From positions 62,001 through 126,000 of the forward strand of contig NW_026516667.1 in NCBI RefSeq assembly GCF_025766255.1: DNA of 64,000 nt, written 5' to 3'. Positions 45,340 to 56,245 of the stretch are shown here, piece after piece; the stretch's first letter is position 1; each line of letters starts with the position of its first letter. This DNA is from Zychaea mexicana (taxonomy: Eukaryota > Mucoromycota > Mucoromycetes > Mucorales > Lichtheimiaceae). A model generated the notes under the pieces. That model was given only the letters and a program-made list of their open reading frames with translations. It made no database searches and was not told the DNA's origin. The position numbers and the translations under genes were made by a program.

Positions 45340-45549
45340 TGAGCACTTGTTACAGTAATCTCTGTTGATAAATACTTTTCCTCAGGGATGTGTTGCTGAA
45401 ACCCTGTGTGTGCACCTTGTGGCTTGACGGGTGCACGCACCTTCCTGTATGGATAACAAGCGGCGACGTTGTCGGGACACGCCCTGCATGATACCGGTGA
45501 AACATATTTCGTAGGACAACCAATACACGCAAATCACACACGCCTTCTT

Positions 45550-45582
45550 CTTGACCGCTTGACCGCTTGACCGCTTGACCAT
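45550..45582. repeat. 9-bp tandem repeat (CTTGACCGC)
   Basis: Three to four adjacent copies of CTTGACCGC occur at the left side of the repeat-rich 45.3-46.7 kb block. No function is assigned. Confidence 0.8.
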
Positions 45583-46144
45583 GTCTCTTCTGCACATGTT
45601 TTTTTCTTCCCTACCCTTTGCTTTCTCACATGTTTTTGAATGACGAATCACAAGTCACGTGACGTGTTTTTTTAAGACAGGGGTTTGAGTTCAAAAAATG
45701 TAAATACGCCCACATTTCTCAGGCCATTCCCTTTTTTCTCTTCACTCTTTCTTTCCTTCATTTTTCTATTTCCTTCACTCCCTTGAAATCCTCCTGGTCT
45801 TCCTCTTGGCTCTTCCCTTGGTTCTGGTCTTCCCTTCGCTCTGGCTCTTCCCTTGGTCCTGGTCTTGCCTCTGTCGGTCCTGGTCTCAGCCTTTTTCCCG
45901 TGGTCCCCCTGGCTGCCTACAACCGGTCCCTGCTTGGGGCTGTCTAGTCTGGCGTTCAACGGTGTTGGTCACAACCGGTCTTCAGGCGAGATCAGAGGAC
46001 GGAGAAATCCTTTTCGGTTTTTCGCCATAGAAATATGGTAGTGTCCTTTCGGTTGGATGCCTTGTCTGCTGGTCTGGTCTGGTCTGCCATGGTGGGGCTC
46101 GCATGAGGAGCCAGGTGCCACCGTAAATCGCGTTCGACTCTCAG

Positions 46145-46360
46145 GACTCGACTATCGGCAATCGACTGTCTGGCAATCGACTGTCTGGCGATCAACTCTC
46201 TGGCATTCGTCTCTCTGGCATACGTCTCTCGGCAATCGACGCTCGGCATTCGACGCTCGGCATTCGACACTCTGGTATTCGACTCTCGACAATCAACTCT
46301 TCGGCATTCGACGCTCGGCAATCAACGCTCGGCAGTCGACTCTCGGCAATCAGCTCCCAG
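46145..46360. repeat. degenerate ~15-16-bp minisatellite
   Basis: About fourteen imperfect copies of a unit like CTCTCGGCAATCGA / CTGTCTGGCAATCGA follow one another, with substitutions between CTCTGG and CTCGG and between ATCGAC, ATTCGAC and ATCAAC. The repeat leaves open frames on both strands encoding periodic peptides (minus strand CRESNTRVSNAERRMP type), which I regard as repeat artefacts. Confidence 0.85.
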
Positions 46361-46469
46361 CTTCAGTGTTCGGCTCCCAGCATCCGAGTATCCAGTAAGC
46401 AGCTCCTCCAGCATTCGACAACAGCAGCAATTTTTTTTCTTTTTCTTTTTTGGGTGTTTCGAGAGTCAA

Positions 46470-46632
46470 TTCTTTCCCCTACCCCCACCCCTTCCCTTTC
46501 CTCTTCCCTTTCCTCTTCCCCCACCCCTTCCCTTTCCTCTTCCCTTTCCTCTTCCCTTCCGTCCTTCCCTCCCTTCCTTCCCTTCCGTCTACCCTTCCAT
46601 CTTCCTTCCGTCCTTCCCTTCCCCCTTCCCCA
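46470..46632. repeat. long polypyrimidine (T/C) tract with internal repeats
   Basis: About 160 nt on the plus strand are almost wholly C and T, built from CCCTTTCCTCTT and CCACCCCTTCC units repeated several times. The complementary purine strand gives the Gly/Lys/Arg/Glu reading frames seen there, which are artefacts. Mirror-symmetric homopurine-homopyrimidine DNA of this length can adopt triplex (H-DNA) structure. Confidence 0.85.
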
Positions 46633-46699
46633 CTCACAGGCAATCCACAACCGATTGCTTGCACTTGACTCTCGAAACGTAGCGTACGTCATGGTTCCC

Positions 46700-48015
46700 A
46701 CTCGTTTGTACCATGATGGCTGGGTTTGTGGTTGATTGACCCAGCCAAATGTGTGGGAGACTGGGACTCCCAGGCCGAGGCATTGGTGGCTTTCTTTTCC
46801 TCCCCCTTTTACATACTTCTTCTGTTTCTTCTTGCTTTCTTCATGCTTTTTGTATAGCCTGCAGGTTGTGCGAACTGCTTGTTGAGGTCACTTTGTAAAA
46901 TCGCGTTCTTATTATTTGTCTTTATTGTCCACTGATTGTGTTCTTTTAATAAAATTTGTACCCTTCGACTATTGATATTCATAACGATAACTTTTGTCTT
47001 CTAGAAATTGTTTCTTTACTCTATTATTACAATGAATAAAAACCCGCTCCTTTACTTTATGCCCTGCTCTAACTCATTTACAATTTCTTTCCTTGTGAAG
47101 GGATTTAGGAACTGTTAAACCTTGCAATTGTCATTTTCTTTTTGATCATGTTTGAAAGCAACCGCAATGGCCCTGTTTTAATTGAAGCTGTCAACCTCAA
47201 ACAGAGGTTTACGTTTGCGTTGACTTTATTTTTCGTTGCGTTGACTTGATCGTTTTTTGGATCTCGTCTCCCGACTTCGCATATATAACCCAGGCAACTG
47301 TTTGACACAAGCCGAACGCACGAACCATGTCAAAGCGTTGTGGAACCGGCCCATTATAGTGCCAATGTATGGGGCGATTGGGAGAAAGTGAGCTGCCTTT
47401 CGCTTTTCATATGAAAGTACCATATGAGCGTTTTTCAGCTGGGGACAGTTTGGTATACCACAGCGCCTTTAATTGGTTTATTTAGTCATTCTGGTTGTCT
47501 GTACTGTTTCGAAATAAAAGCTGTCGAATTATACTATAGTTTCTACTCGTCGCATGTGCGGGTACCCACGTACGAGGATTTAAAGCAAATGGGTTCTGGC
47601 CAGTTGGCCTCGAAAGTAATAAGTCTCGCTGGGCTGCTAAGATGTGATGCCTCTTTACCTTCGGACCGACCTCCGACGTTTTGTCGTATTAAGCTACATA
47701 GTATCTTTAATTGTTGACCATATAAACTTCCATTCGCCGAGATTTTGGACTCTGTGTTCATATTATCTATCATACACGTGTCATAATACGCTAGATAACC
47801 TAACTTAGAATAGCACTTAACTAATTACATTGCGAAAATAGCGAAGCTGCATCTGTATAATATTATACAGCCATAAACAACTGACAGCATACATGGAAAT
47901 GATACTGCTGATTTTGTTAAATTCTTTACGATGGTTCATGGTCAGTTTACTTAATAACATAAGAGGAGCGTCATTTACAATATGTATCCAGTACATGTAG
48001 TAGAGTTATCGATCG
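46700..48015. other. intergenic, repeat-flanking
   Basis: No confirmed gene. Open frames at 47424-47717 (+) and 47423-47226 (-) overlap each other and show no recognisable domain. Possibly degenerate repeat DNA. Confidence 0.3.
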
Positions 48016-48179
48016 TTAGAAATATGTAGAGAAATGATAACTCCTACACATCACACTTAGCCTTACTGCTACTACTTGGTTTTTATTGATTCCAAGTGAA
48101 AAAAAAACGCACCCGATATGATAGGGACAGTTTGAATAAGTATTATTTTTACATCTCAATTTACAAAAAAACACCTTTT

Positions 48180-48366
48180 TTTGTTCAATCCATTCCTCCA
48201 AAGTCTCTGCTGGCCGACCAAGAAAGATAGACAAACCGGGTGTTGCGTTACGATTTCGAAGCATTGAACGACGACTGCAAGAAAATATACGCGAGACTGT
48301 GAGGCATACTAGCTTGCCAATATTCCCGGTGGAGCCTAGTATAGTTATTTTCTCCTCGTAAGCCAT
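48180..48366 (-). pseudogene. NmrA-like gene reduced to its two ends
   Basis: The minus-strand frame starts MAYEEKITILGSTGNIGKLV, the same N-terminus with GxxGxxG dinucleotide motif as the full-length copies at 48821-49729 and 53015-53914. It jumps within about 20 codons to NATPGLSIFLGRPAETLEEW, which is the C-terminus of those copies (KATPGLSILLGR-PxTLEQW). About 220 central codons are missing, and the normal stop after the final Phe-Leu is lost, so the frame runs on to 48016. This is an internal-deletion pseudogene of the local NmrA family. Confidence 0.85.
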
Positions 48367-48820
48367 TGTTCGTCGTGAGTTTTGCTTAATACACTTTTTA
48401 TATCTTTACATCCTTTAAAAAAAACACCGGAAAATGGTATACCCTTTGCCATCCTAGTTTAGTGATGTGCTACCGTAATGAATGCTGCCGAATTAGTATG
48501 TGTAACTTTTTACAGCGAAGACGAAATCGTGCATATCGCGATTCTAGCTATGTATCGTATAAAGATGATAAATAAGCCCCGTGTTTTGTGACATTTAACA
48601 AGGCTCGTTTATTGTGTCTTCTTAAAAGTTTAACGTTGCAGATATCGTGCAAATTGCGTAAGAAAATGAAGCAACGATCAATTAAGGCATACATTTGTAG
48701 GTATGCTATTACCATATTGTTTCTCATGTGTTGCATTTAAACTATATTTACGAGGACCAAAATAATGATCGTTATTATTAACATTATTCATGTCATTTTC
48801 CTGCATAACGTTACGCTATG

Positions 48821-49729
48821 TTATAGAAAGGCCGACTTGTTCTGTTTAATCCATTGCTCCAACGTCTGAGGGGGACGGCCAAGGAGGATTGATAAACCGG
48901 GTGTGGCTTTTACATTTGAGAATGCGTTCGTCATCAGCTGAAGGGACATGTAGGCGTGCAGATGTGACATGCCGGCTTGTTTGGTCATCATATCGTAGCT
49001 TTGCTGCTCACTTGCGCGCTCGTATGTGATATTCTTTCCAAGCACCTTGGATAAGATTGCTGCGTGTTCTGTTGGTGTTCTTGGGTCACCGATCATTTCG
49101 TACACTGCGTCGCCATGCTTCTCGACAGTATCCAGCAGGATATTAGCCGCAACATCAGCGATATCGTTCGGAGAAATCCACGCCTGTGTCTCGTTCGGGT
49201 CTCGTGTACTGATGACTTTGCAAGCGCTTTTGATGGTGAGAACATCTGTTGCCAACTGATTTGACATGAAAAAAGCTGGTCGTAAAGTCACCAAGGCTTT
49301 ACGATTTGGGATAGACAGCAAGGATTTTTCAACTTGGACAGCCACTGAGTTAAACATCACGCTCCGATAAGGCATGGATGCAGCTACGCCTCCAAGCATC
49401 AGAACCTGCTGAACACCAGCATTGTATGCTTTTTCGGCAAATGCACGCGGAGTAGCCAGATATGCGTTCAAATCGGTGGGCTGGATGAGGAGAAACAGAC
49501 GTGCATGTCCGGAAATCGATTGTTCAAAAGCTGTCCGGTTGACATAGTCGCCTTGAACAATTTGCAGCTTGCCTTGAGGATGATCATTACCATAGAGCTC
49601 TTGGACTTTGGCAGGTGATCGTGCATATAGTGTAACAGCCACTTTTGGATCGGACAACAGTCGGCGCACCAAGGGCTGACCAATGTTGCCTGTCGCGCCA
49701 ATCAAGAAAATTCGTTCTTCATAAACCAT
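48821..49729 (-). CDS. NmrA-like NAD(P)-binding protein (atypical SDR), copy A
   Basis: Intronless ORF of 302 aa. It has the atypical short-chain dehydrogenase fold of the NmrA/isoflavone-reductase group: N-terminal MVYEERIFLIGATGNIGQPL with the GxxGxxG motif, then VTLYARSP, LQIVQGDYVN, a VQQVLMLGGVAAS segment and the WISPNDIADVAANIL motif typical of NmrA proteins. These proteins either reduce small molecules or sense NAD(P) redox state. The catalytic Tyr-x-x-x-Lys is not evident, consistent with NmrA. It is a close paralog of the gene at 53015-53914 and of the pseudogene at 48180-48366, all on the same strand. Start: the ATG shared with the paralogs (M-[VA]-YEERIF). Confidence 0.9.
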   Translation of the reverse strand: MVYEERIFLIGATGNIGQPLVRRLLSDPKVAVTLYARSPAKVQELYGNDHPQGKLQIVQGDYVNRTAFEQSISGHARLFLLIQPTDLNAYLATPRAFAEKAYNAGVQQVLMLGGVAASMPYRSVMFNSVAVQVEKSLLSIPNRKALVTLRPAFFMSNQLATDVLTIKSACKVISTRDPNETQAWISPNDIADVAANILLDTVEKHGDAVYEMIGDPRTPTEHAAILSKVLGKNITYERASEQQSYDMMTKQAGMSHLHAYMSLQLMTNAFSNVKATPGLSILLGRPPQTLEQWIKQNKSAFL

Positions 49730-50161
49730 GGCTTGCTACTGTAGGTGTTGTTCTTTTAAAGTGATATATAGAGCCCATTTTTATATGTGTAATAAGCACC
49801 TAAGACTGCATTGTTATGGGAAAAAAAAAATATTTAAACAAAGGAAATTTACGCTATCCTGCCATATGGAGTATTGTTTCGTCAGCGGGCGAATAGTTTT
49901 ACCGATGATGCGAGTGCTCAGAACGGAAATTGAGCCAGATCCGGCTATGAGAGCGATATGCATAAAAAATTGTAACAGAGCAACTTTTTACTGTTTAGCA
50001 TTTAGTGTGTGCTATATATGGTAGTCTATGGCGAAACACCATCATGTATCTTGTCAATGCTTTACTAACACGAGAAAGTTCAAACCACAGAGGAAAGTTT
50101 ATATTCGATACAACATAAATATATTATACTTTATTTTCCTGCCTTTTCAATTAGTCTTCTT
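49730..50161. other. intergenic in the NmrA cluster
   Basis: Contains the promoter of NmrA copy A and the 3' end of the ACSL-like gene. No gene seen. Confidence 0.4.
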
Positions 50162-52740
50162 TCACTTGAAACCAATGATTTTCAAGGTGCCATTGGGCAT
50201 CATTTCGCCCAACACAGAAGTCATAAACCAACCATCCGCATCCATCACAGCCTCGGTTGCTTCAGGATCGTTCCAGTATCCAGCAAACACATTGTTGCCA
50301 CGAATCCAGACTTCGCCACGTGGATTAGGAGTATCACTGCTCGTCATGTTGCGGTCAGGCAAATCTTCCAATTTGACTTCATTGCATGGCAGAGGAGCAC
50401 CACAGCTGGCAGGATCAGCAAGGTAGTCATAAAACATGGACAATGTCGTTGTGCCACAGGTTTCTGGTCGGTTAAGAGATTTAAGCACCTGTGTACCGAG
50501 CACAGTTCTGAAGAATGGTGCCAAAGAACCACTTTGCAGTTCTAAAAATCAAAGTCATTTCTTGTCAGTAAAACAATGATCGGATTGGCGAAACCAAGAG
50601 AACCAGTCTGTACCGTTGTCGATGATTAGTAGACGAATGTTGCTGCCAAAAGTCTTTTGTCGAATGTCTCGGAAAACAAGCATGTCATACTTGCTGTCTG
50701 CAACCAAGCGACCGTCTGCAAAGTATGCTTGCTTTCTGTCCATGCCACGACGGAACAAGAACGAATTACCATACCGCTTTTCAATGTTTTCCTTGACCTG
50801 ATCGAGGAATGGTGCGCCACTAATGAAGGGAAATATCGATTTCTTTATTCTCTTTGATCTCAATAAAGGGTTTTCGATAAAAGAGTAAAAGAGATTCAAG
50901 CTTACCTTGCATAAATAGTAGGCTTGGCTTCCAGAGCAGCCGAAAGATTGGATGACACATCCACTTTGACATCGCCATCACCAACTTCATCGCCATATGC
51001 AATTGATCCTCCAGTGACACAGATAAGACCAGTAAGAACATATCCAAACACATTATCTATATAGTTTTGTTTAGTGAGCTATTAGTATATTCGGCGTGGA
51101 AGCCATTTTCATCAATAAATCACTTGCGCTCTTACCAATAGGAAGGTTATGCATCAATCTGTCCTTTGGAGTGATTCGTTGTTGAGGGGGTATGACTGCC
51201 ATATAGCTTGCTAACGAATCACAAAAAGATGGAAAAAGGTAAGGTCATGCGCTTCCCGCCCAGACCATCCATGCAATGCCCTTGAAATCTTACCAATAAC
51301 TGAGACAATATTCTAAGAAATAAACCACGCGACTAAAGTGAATACACAAAATTTGGGAAGAATTCGAGGTGTATGCATAATCAATTACCTTGTGGGTCAA
51401 CACAGCACCTGCCTTACCACCTTCGTGCTAATTTTGAATCATATACACATAATTATTAGCACCATACTTGTATTTCCTCGTTTTTCTTTTCTTTTAGTTG
51501 ATAAACCGTACGTCGTTGGAAGTGTAGTAGATACTGGCAATGTTGGTGTTTTCTATGAACAGGATTTAGATTTCTTTTGACCCAAGGAAAATCTAGAGTT
51601 CAGATATGCTTACGTGGTTGGCTCTGTTCTACTGGATCCTGGGATCCCTTTGCTACAACATCCTTAAGACCTGTCACCTGGATATTCAACTTCTCTGCCG
51701 CCTCCTTGCTTGCCGCATTGACGTTGCCAAGGACAACCAAGTAGCGAACGCTCGTCTTGGCCCCAGACAATACAGATAATACGCGATCCATCAAGCCATC
51801 ATCAACAATAAGGACGCTCAGATGCGATTTTTCAAGAACGTGCAAAAGATGCGACGAAGTCGACTCTGCAGAGATAGGCACGGTCACAAGGCCTCCGCAG
51901 TGGCATCCTATTATGCATGTATCATGCGGGCAGAATCCTGCATTTAGCGATTTTACTATTTCCCACAATAATATCTTTCAGGTTACGCTACTCACCAAGC
52001 TGAATAGCCAATGTATCTTCAATAAGCGATGGTAAAGTGATTAATTGGATGATTTTGACATTTTAAGCTCGGGGTTTATTGTATACTTCTTTCTATTTAA
52101 AAACAAAATACCTGGAGAGTTGGCTGCATACAATCCTACAAACGACGATTCGGTATCAGATAATGGCTGCAATCCTGCGGTGCCGACCAAGCCAGAATAG
52201 ACTTGCTTGGACTTTTTCTCGATTGCATCTAATAGAGCATAATTATCAATGCCATAGTTCTTTCTATGGCTCTCCATCATCATTTTTCTTAACGTCGTAG
52301 ATGTATGGGTTATACGATTTACCATAGTTGCACTGTCGAGAAAAAAAAAGAAATACACATAATGAATATTTTAGGTTGCCGATCAATAAGGGGGTCAAGG
52401 AGAAGCCAAGGTTTTATTGCTTTACCCAGTTGAAGGACTTGTTGTCACGCTTTCCAGCAAACACGTTCGACTTGTGCTTTTCAAAGGCAGCTTGATAAAA
52501 GTCACGAAGCGTACGAATGGTGCGGTCAATGGTCGAAAGAAGAGGTGCACCATTGGGATACATTCGTGAGCGGTAAACGGCACTACTGCCTGGGTATCGT
52601 ACACGCGAGACATCCGATTGCGTGTTGAGCAGTAAAGGATGAATGTCAGGTCCACGTGAATTGCGAGCAGAAAGAATAGCGGCTGCACTGAAAATGGAGG
52701 CTAGCAGTGCGTAGCTGAGAGAATCGAGTTCAAAGCTCAT
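50162..52740 (-). pseudogene. degenerate long-chain acyl-CoA synthetase-like gene
   Basis: Eleven exon blocks (52740-52426, 52332-52112, 52016-51996, 51907-51614, 51552-51512, 51427-51389, 51312-51294, 51210-51136, 51056-50906, 50819-50614, 50541-50162) follow the ACSL layout: N-terminal hydrophobic LSYALLASIFSAAAILSARN, LVTVPISAESTSSHLLHVLE, ASIYYTSN...GAVLTHKNIV, MHNLPIDNVFGYVLTGL, GEVWIRGNNVFAGYWNDPEA. The catalytic parts are eroded. The P-loop, normally TSGTTGxPKG, reads TSNDHEGGKAG; the YGxTET motif reads ETCGTTT; TGD before the hinge reads TSVLGEMM. The protein stops at KIIGFK, without the lysine-bearing C-terminal domain. Block 2 is out of phase with its neighbours. All other junctions are in phase, including 21- and 19-nt exons. 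It is either a recent pseudogene or a non-catalytic paralog. Confidence 0.75.
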
Positions 52741-53014
52741 GGTTTCGTTTGCGTTTGCGTTTTACGATGAAGAAAAGAAGAGAAGGAAGGTTCAATGGGC
52801 CGAATTAGAGGCGTTGAAAATGCGTGGGGAGCGGAATTACTATTTTCAGCTGAAATTACATACGCTTGTTCATGCTGCTGCTGCTGCTGATATAGTGTTT
52901 GTGCATATTATGGAAATGTAACCATGCCAACGACCCTCCCCCTCGCCACATTGCCTGCGACAAGTCATCAAATCTTACTATGGGCTAGATTATCAAAATT
53001 ATCAAAGTACTATT
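52741..53014. other. intergenic in the NmrA cluster
   Basis: Separates the ACSL-like start from the NmrA copy B stop. It includes a short (GCT)n run near 52876-52890. No gene seen. Confidence 0.4.
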
Positions 53015-53914
53015 TTACAAAAATGCAGCTTTATTTTGCTCTACCCATTGCTCCAAGGTTTCCGGGGCACGACCAAGCAGAATCGACAAGCCGGGTGTGG
53101 CCTTTTGGTTGCACGATTGTGATAGCTGCAAGAATACCCACGCCATTATATGTGACATACCGGCCTTCGTGGTCAGCAACTTGTAAAACTCCTCGTCAGA
53201 GGCCTTTTCATAAACGATCTTTCTGCCAAGCACTCGAGTCAGGATTTCGACATGTTCTTGTGGTGTTACCGATTCACCGATCATTTCGTACACTGCATCA
53301 CCGTGTTTCTCGACAGGCTCCAGCATGACGTTAGCAGCAAGCTCGCCGATATCCCGTGGGGAAATCCATGGTTTTATTACGGTAGGCTCGCGGGAATCGA
53401 TAACCTTGTTGGCGTTCTTGACAGTAGATGCATCCATGGACAATTGGTTAGACATAAAATATGCAGGACGCAATGTGACAACCGTTCCACGGTTCGAGAT
53501 GGAAAGTATAGACTGTTCGCGGTAAACGCCAGTTTCCGTAAGAATTGAACTTCGCCACGGCATGGATGAGTTGATGCCGGAGATCAGAACAACTTGCTTC
53601 ACACCAGCAGCGTATGCCTTTTCGGATAAGATACGCGCACTTTCATCACCCACTTGGTGACCTAAGACGAGCAGAAAGAGACGAGTATGGCCAGTAATAG
53701 AATCTTGAAATAGTTTCAGGTCCTCCAAGTCGCCTTGGACGATTCGTAGCTTCTCGCTTGAATAGTCAGTAGCAGTAAAAAGTTCTTGGGCCTTGACCGG
53801 GGTTCGCACATATAGCGTCACAGATGCTTTGGGGCTCGACAACAACTTGCAGACAAGGGGCTTGCCGATATTTCCAGTTGCGCCTGTAATAAAGATGCGT
53901 TCTTCGTATGCCAT
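53015..53914 (-). CDS. NmrA-like NAD(P)-binding protein, copy B
   Basis: Intronless ORF of 299 aa starting at the ATG 53914 (MAYEERIFITGATGNIGKPL); the longer frame to 54043 lies in its leader. The same domain plan as copy A is seen: GxxGxxG, VTLYVRTPVKAQELF, RIVQGDLEDLKLF, VKQVVLISGINSSMPWRS, WISPRDIGELAANVM, then EKHGDAVYEMIGESVTPQEH and KATPGLSILLGR. It differs from copy A at many positions, so the duplication is not very recent. Upstream a TATAAA-like box (minus strand, about 54014-54007) sits ~95 nt before the ATG. The substrate is unknown; the NmrA family includes redox-sensing transcription co-regulators and reductases. Confidence 0.9.
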   Translation of the reverse strand: MAYEERIFITGATGNIGKPLVCKLLSSPKASVTLYVRTPVKAQELFTATDYSSEKLRIVQGDLEDLKLFQDSITGHTRLFLLVLGHQVGDESARILSEKAYAAGVKQVVLISGINSSMPWRSSILTETGVYREQSILSISNRGTVVTLRPAYFMSNQLSMDASTVKNANKVIDSREPTVIKPWISPRDIGELAANVMLEPVEKHGDAVYEMIGESVTPQEHVEILTRVLGRKIVYEKASDEEFYKLLTTKAGMSHIMAWVFLQLSQSCNQKATPGLSILLGRAPETLEQWVEQNKAAFL

Positions 53915-54893
53915 AGCGCTGTGTTTTAGAAAAAAATGAGCTAGGAAAAGAGAAAAGGGTGAATATAGTGAATTTAATAGCTCTTTTTTGCGTGGGGAAA
54001 AGTGGGGGTTTATAAAGGAACCATAAACCCTGAAAAAGCGCATGTATTTGGATTAGTAATTAGTCTTGTAAAACTTCGGCATATTCGTCGCTGCCGAGTC
54101 TAAATCAGTTATGCCGCATGTAGAGCAAGTATGTGTTATTGTTTACTGCGACACAAATAGGAAGGTGCATTTCTTACTTAGCCACTTATTAATATAGTAC
54201 ATTGGATTTCTGCTTTCTTTCTCGTAATTTCACATAGTTCTCCAGATCCACACCGTTTCTCTTATCGGCTTTCTGTCAAAATAAAACTCGTGTTTTTATT
54301 GCTATGGCAATAGTACGACCACGGTATCCTCTATAGTATGTAGCTGTCGACCCTTGCTTTTTTTTCGTGTATTGACATCGTAAAATAATCGTAGTTGTCC
54401 ATACATGAATACCACCTGTCAATAGCGCAACTTTAAAAAAAACGAGCAATATACACAGCCACACAACCACACAACTAGATTACACGAGAAGCGGTGACAT
54501 GCACCGAGAATCCGCGCTCTACTTCTAGACGTGTACGTACAAGTAGGTCTCAGCATACCGAAAAATGTCCGCACTACTGTATGTGATGCTTCAAGGTCGT
54601 TTATTAAAAAAGATAGTTTTAATCATGTAGATAGCTGCATCATTCAGATGAAACATATATGTGATTATTTTGTTAATGGTATAGCCAATAATGGCTATAC
54701 TTTGATATACAAATTCTATTGACGAGGACGGAACTAAGGTAGTGGGCTGAAGCAGGTTACAGGGAAGTTGTTATACCTACTAACAATGTCCCAGTCTCGT
54801 TCCATTTATAACAGCAAAAGAGCATGTGGTCCAGTATGTTTCTCATCACACTCGCTACACTTTTCAAGCCCTTGAAATATTTTTGCTCTGATC

Positions 54894-55379
54894 TTAGTAG
54901 TACCCTGTTCTTCTCCTAGGCACTAACACTCTGTGCTTCCCCTGCCTTCTTTGTCGGTTCGGCTTCGGTATCTGATTCTCCGATACTGCCCAGTAAGCTT
55001 CGGGCCTATTAATTATCCGAGCTTGACTACTCTTCCAAAACAGTTGTTCCCCGTTAATTTCATAGCCAAGGTCCCCGACTTTTGTGTGTACTCTAGGGAT
55101 CCTGCATATATATACCGTTAAATCCTGATAACCACACAACAAAGAGGCATTGGGAATGGCACGCATGTGTTTTCGTAAAATACCTTCGCTGCTTTTATTT
55201 TTGAAAAAAACACCGTGCTTGAAGCATTCCACGCTCGAAATTTTTTGAATCAATGAGCGCAAGGTTGACGGTTTTTGTCGTGGTCGTTGAAGATAGCAAA
55301 TGAGACACGATAATACGAGATAATAATGAAGAAGTGGATAATAAGCTAAGTGATGGTAGTAGTAAATGCTTCTTTTCAC
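54894..55379 (-). CDS. orphan ORF, unrecognised
   Basis: Open frame of 161 aa. It starts MKRSIYYYHHLAYYPLLHYY with a hydrophobic stretch (LVLSCLICYLQ) and ends with a very basic tail (PKPNRQRRQGKHRVLVPRRR). No domain is recognised. A TATAAATA-like sequence lies about 55 nt upstream on the same strand (around 55435). It may be a chance ORF, a fragment of a mobile element or a lineage-specific gene. Confidence 0.3.
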   Translation of the reverse strand: MKRSIYYYHHLAYYPLLHYYLVLSCLICYLQRPRQKPSTLRSLIQKISSVECFKHGVFFKNKSSEGILRKHMRAIPNASLLCGYQDLTVYICRIPRVHTKVGDLGYEINGEQLFWKSSQARIINRPEAYWAVSENQIPKPNRQRRQGKHRVLVPRRRTGYY

Positions 55380-56175
55380 TTTATAACATATATTATTGAA
55401 AACAAGGTGTTGCGATGCTATCGTTTTTAGTATTTATACTGTGCTGAATTCCATGACCATGATAAATAACAAACAAATGGGAAGCCCAATAATGAATGAA
55501 GAATATCTCACAGTTTAATGGAGAGTTTCTTGGCAGCACATTATGGGAACGAGTGCGAGTCGCTGCGTTTGAACAGCAGTGTCAATTAAAGTTTAAAGTC
55601 ATGTTTTGCCACTGGTGGTTAAATCGAACCCGCCGCAAGCGAACTATATGGTTATCAAGCATTTGGTTACTTTTCACTCTACTTTGTTTATAAGTGGGCA
55701 AAAGGTACATTATCGTCAAGCAGCTCTTTGTTGTGTGTCGGCGAAAAATCCGGAAATCCGGAAATGTTTATGAAGCGGGTGAATATAGTAACACAAAATC
55801 TACGCATTGTGAGCACCCAATTTACGAATCTTCCTTCTTGACACCTTCTATGAGATCATTACACATAGCTTGCTTAATTACACATAGTCTGATTACGTAT
55901 GCGTTCGCCTATTTGGTTAAGCGCAAGACGAATCGTTGTTCCTTTTTTGAAATTTAATTACGCGTCGATTACCATTTATGATACAGGTTGAATCGAGCAA
56001 ATTCCGCGTCAAATTCTACGATCCTCGGCTGCAGGTGAGCGGGGTGGAAAAGGGTACGATTGACGATTTTCCATGTTAACTATTGTATTGCATTTCAATC
56101 CGTGTTCCAGCTAAATAATCAGCAGCGGAGAAGCTGAACGGAACTACGTTTTCCATATCAGCGGTGGTCCAGTAG

Positions 56176-56184
56176 TATATAAAA
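56176..56184 (+). promoter_or_regulatory. TATA box of the ADH gene
   Basis: TATATAAAA lies about 70 nt upstream of the ADH start codon, a normal TATA-to-ATG distance for fungal inducible genes. Confidence 0.55.
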
Positions 56185-56245
56185 GAGAAGGGCAGGAAGA
56201 TGAATGGAAGCTACAGAAAATACTCTTCCTTCTCTCGAGATAACC

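Larger units (their letters stand above)
53915..56245. other. intergenic with one orphan ORF
   Basis: AT-rich, 2.3 kb, divergent between NmrA copy B and the ADH. Contains the orphan ORF at 54894-55379 (separate entry). Otherwise nothing recognisable. Confidence 0.4.

Noticed and set aside
46057..46735. Several periodic ORFs on both strands (Ser/Thr, Pro/Ser and Lys/Gly/Glu-rich)
   Set aside because: They are produced by the minisatellite and polypyrimidine tract and change with frame; no evidence of real protein.
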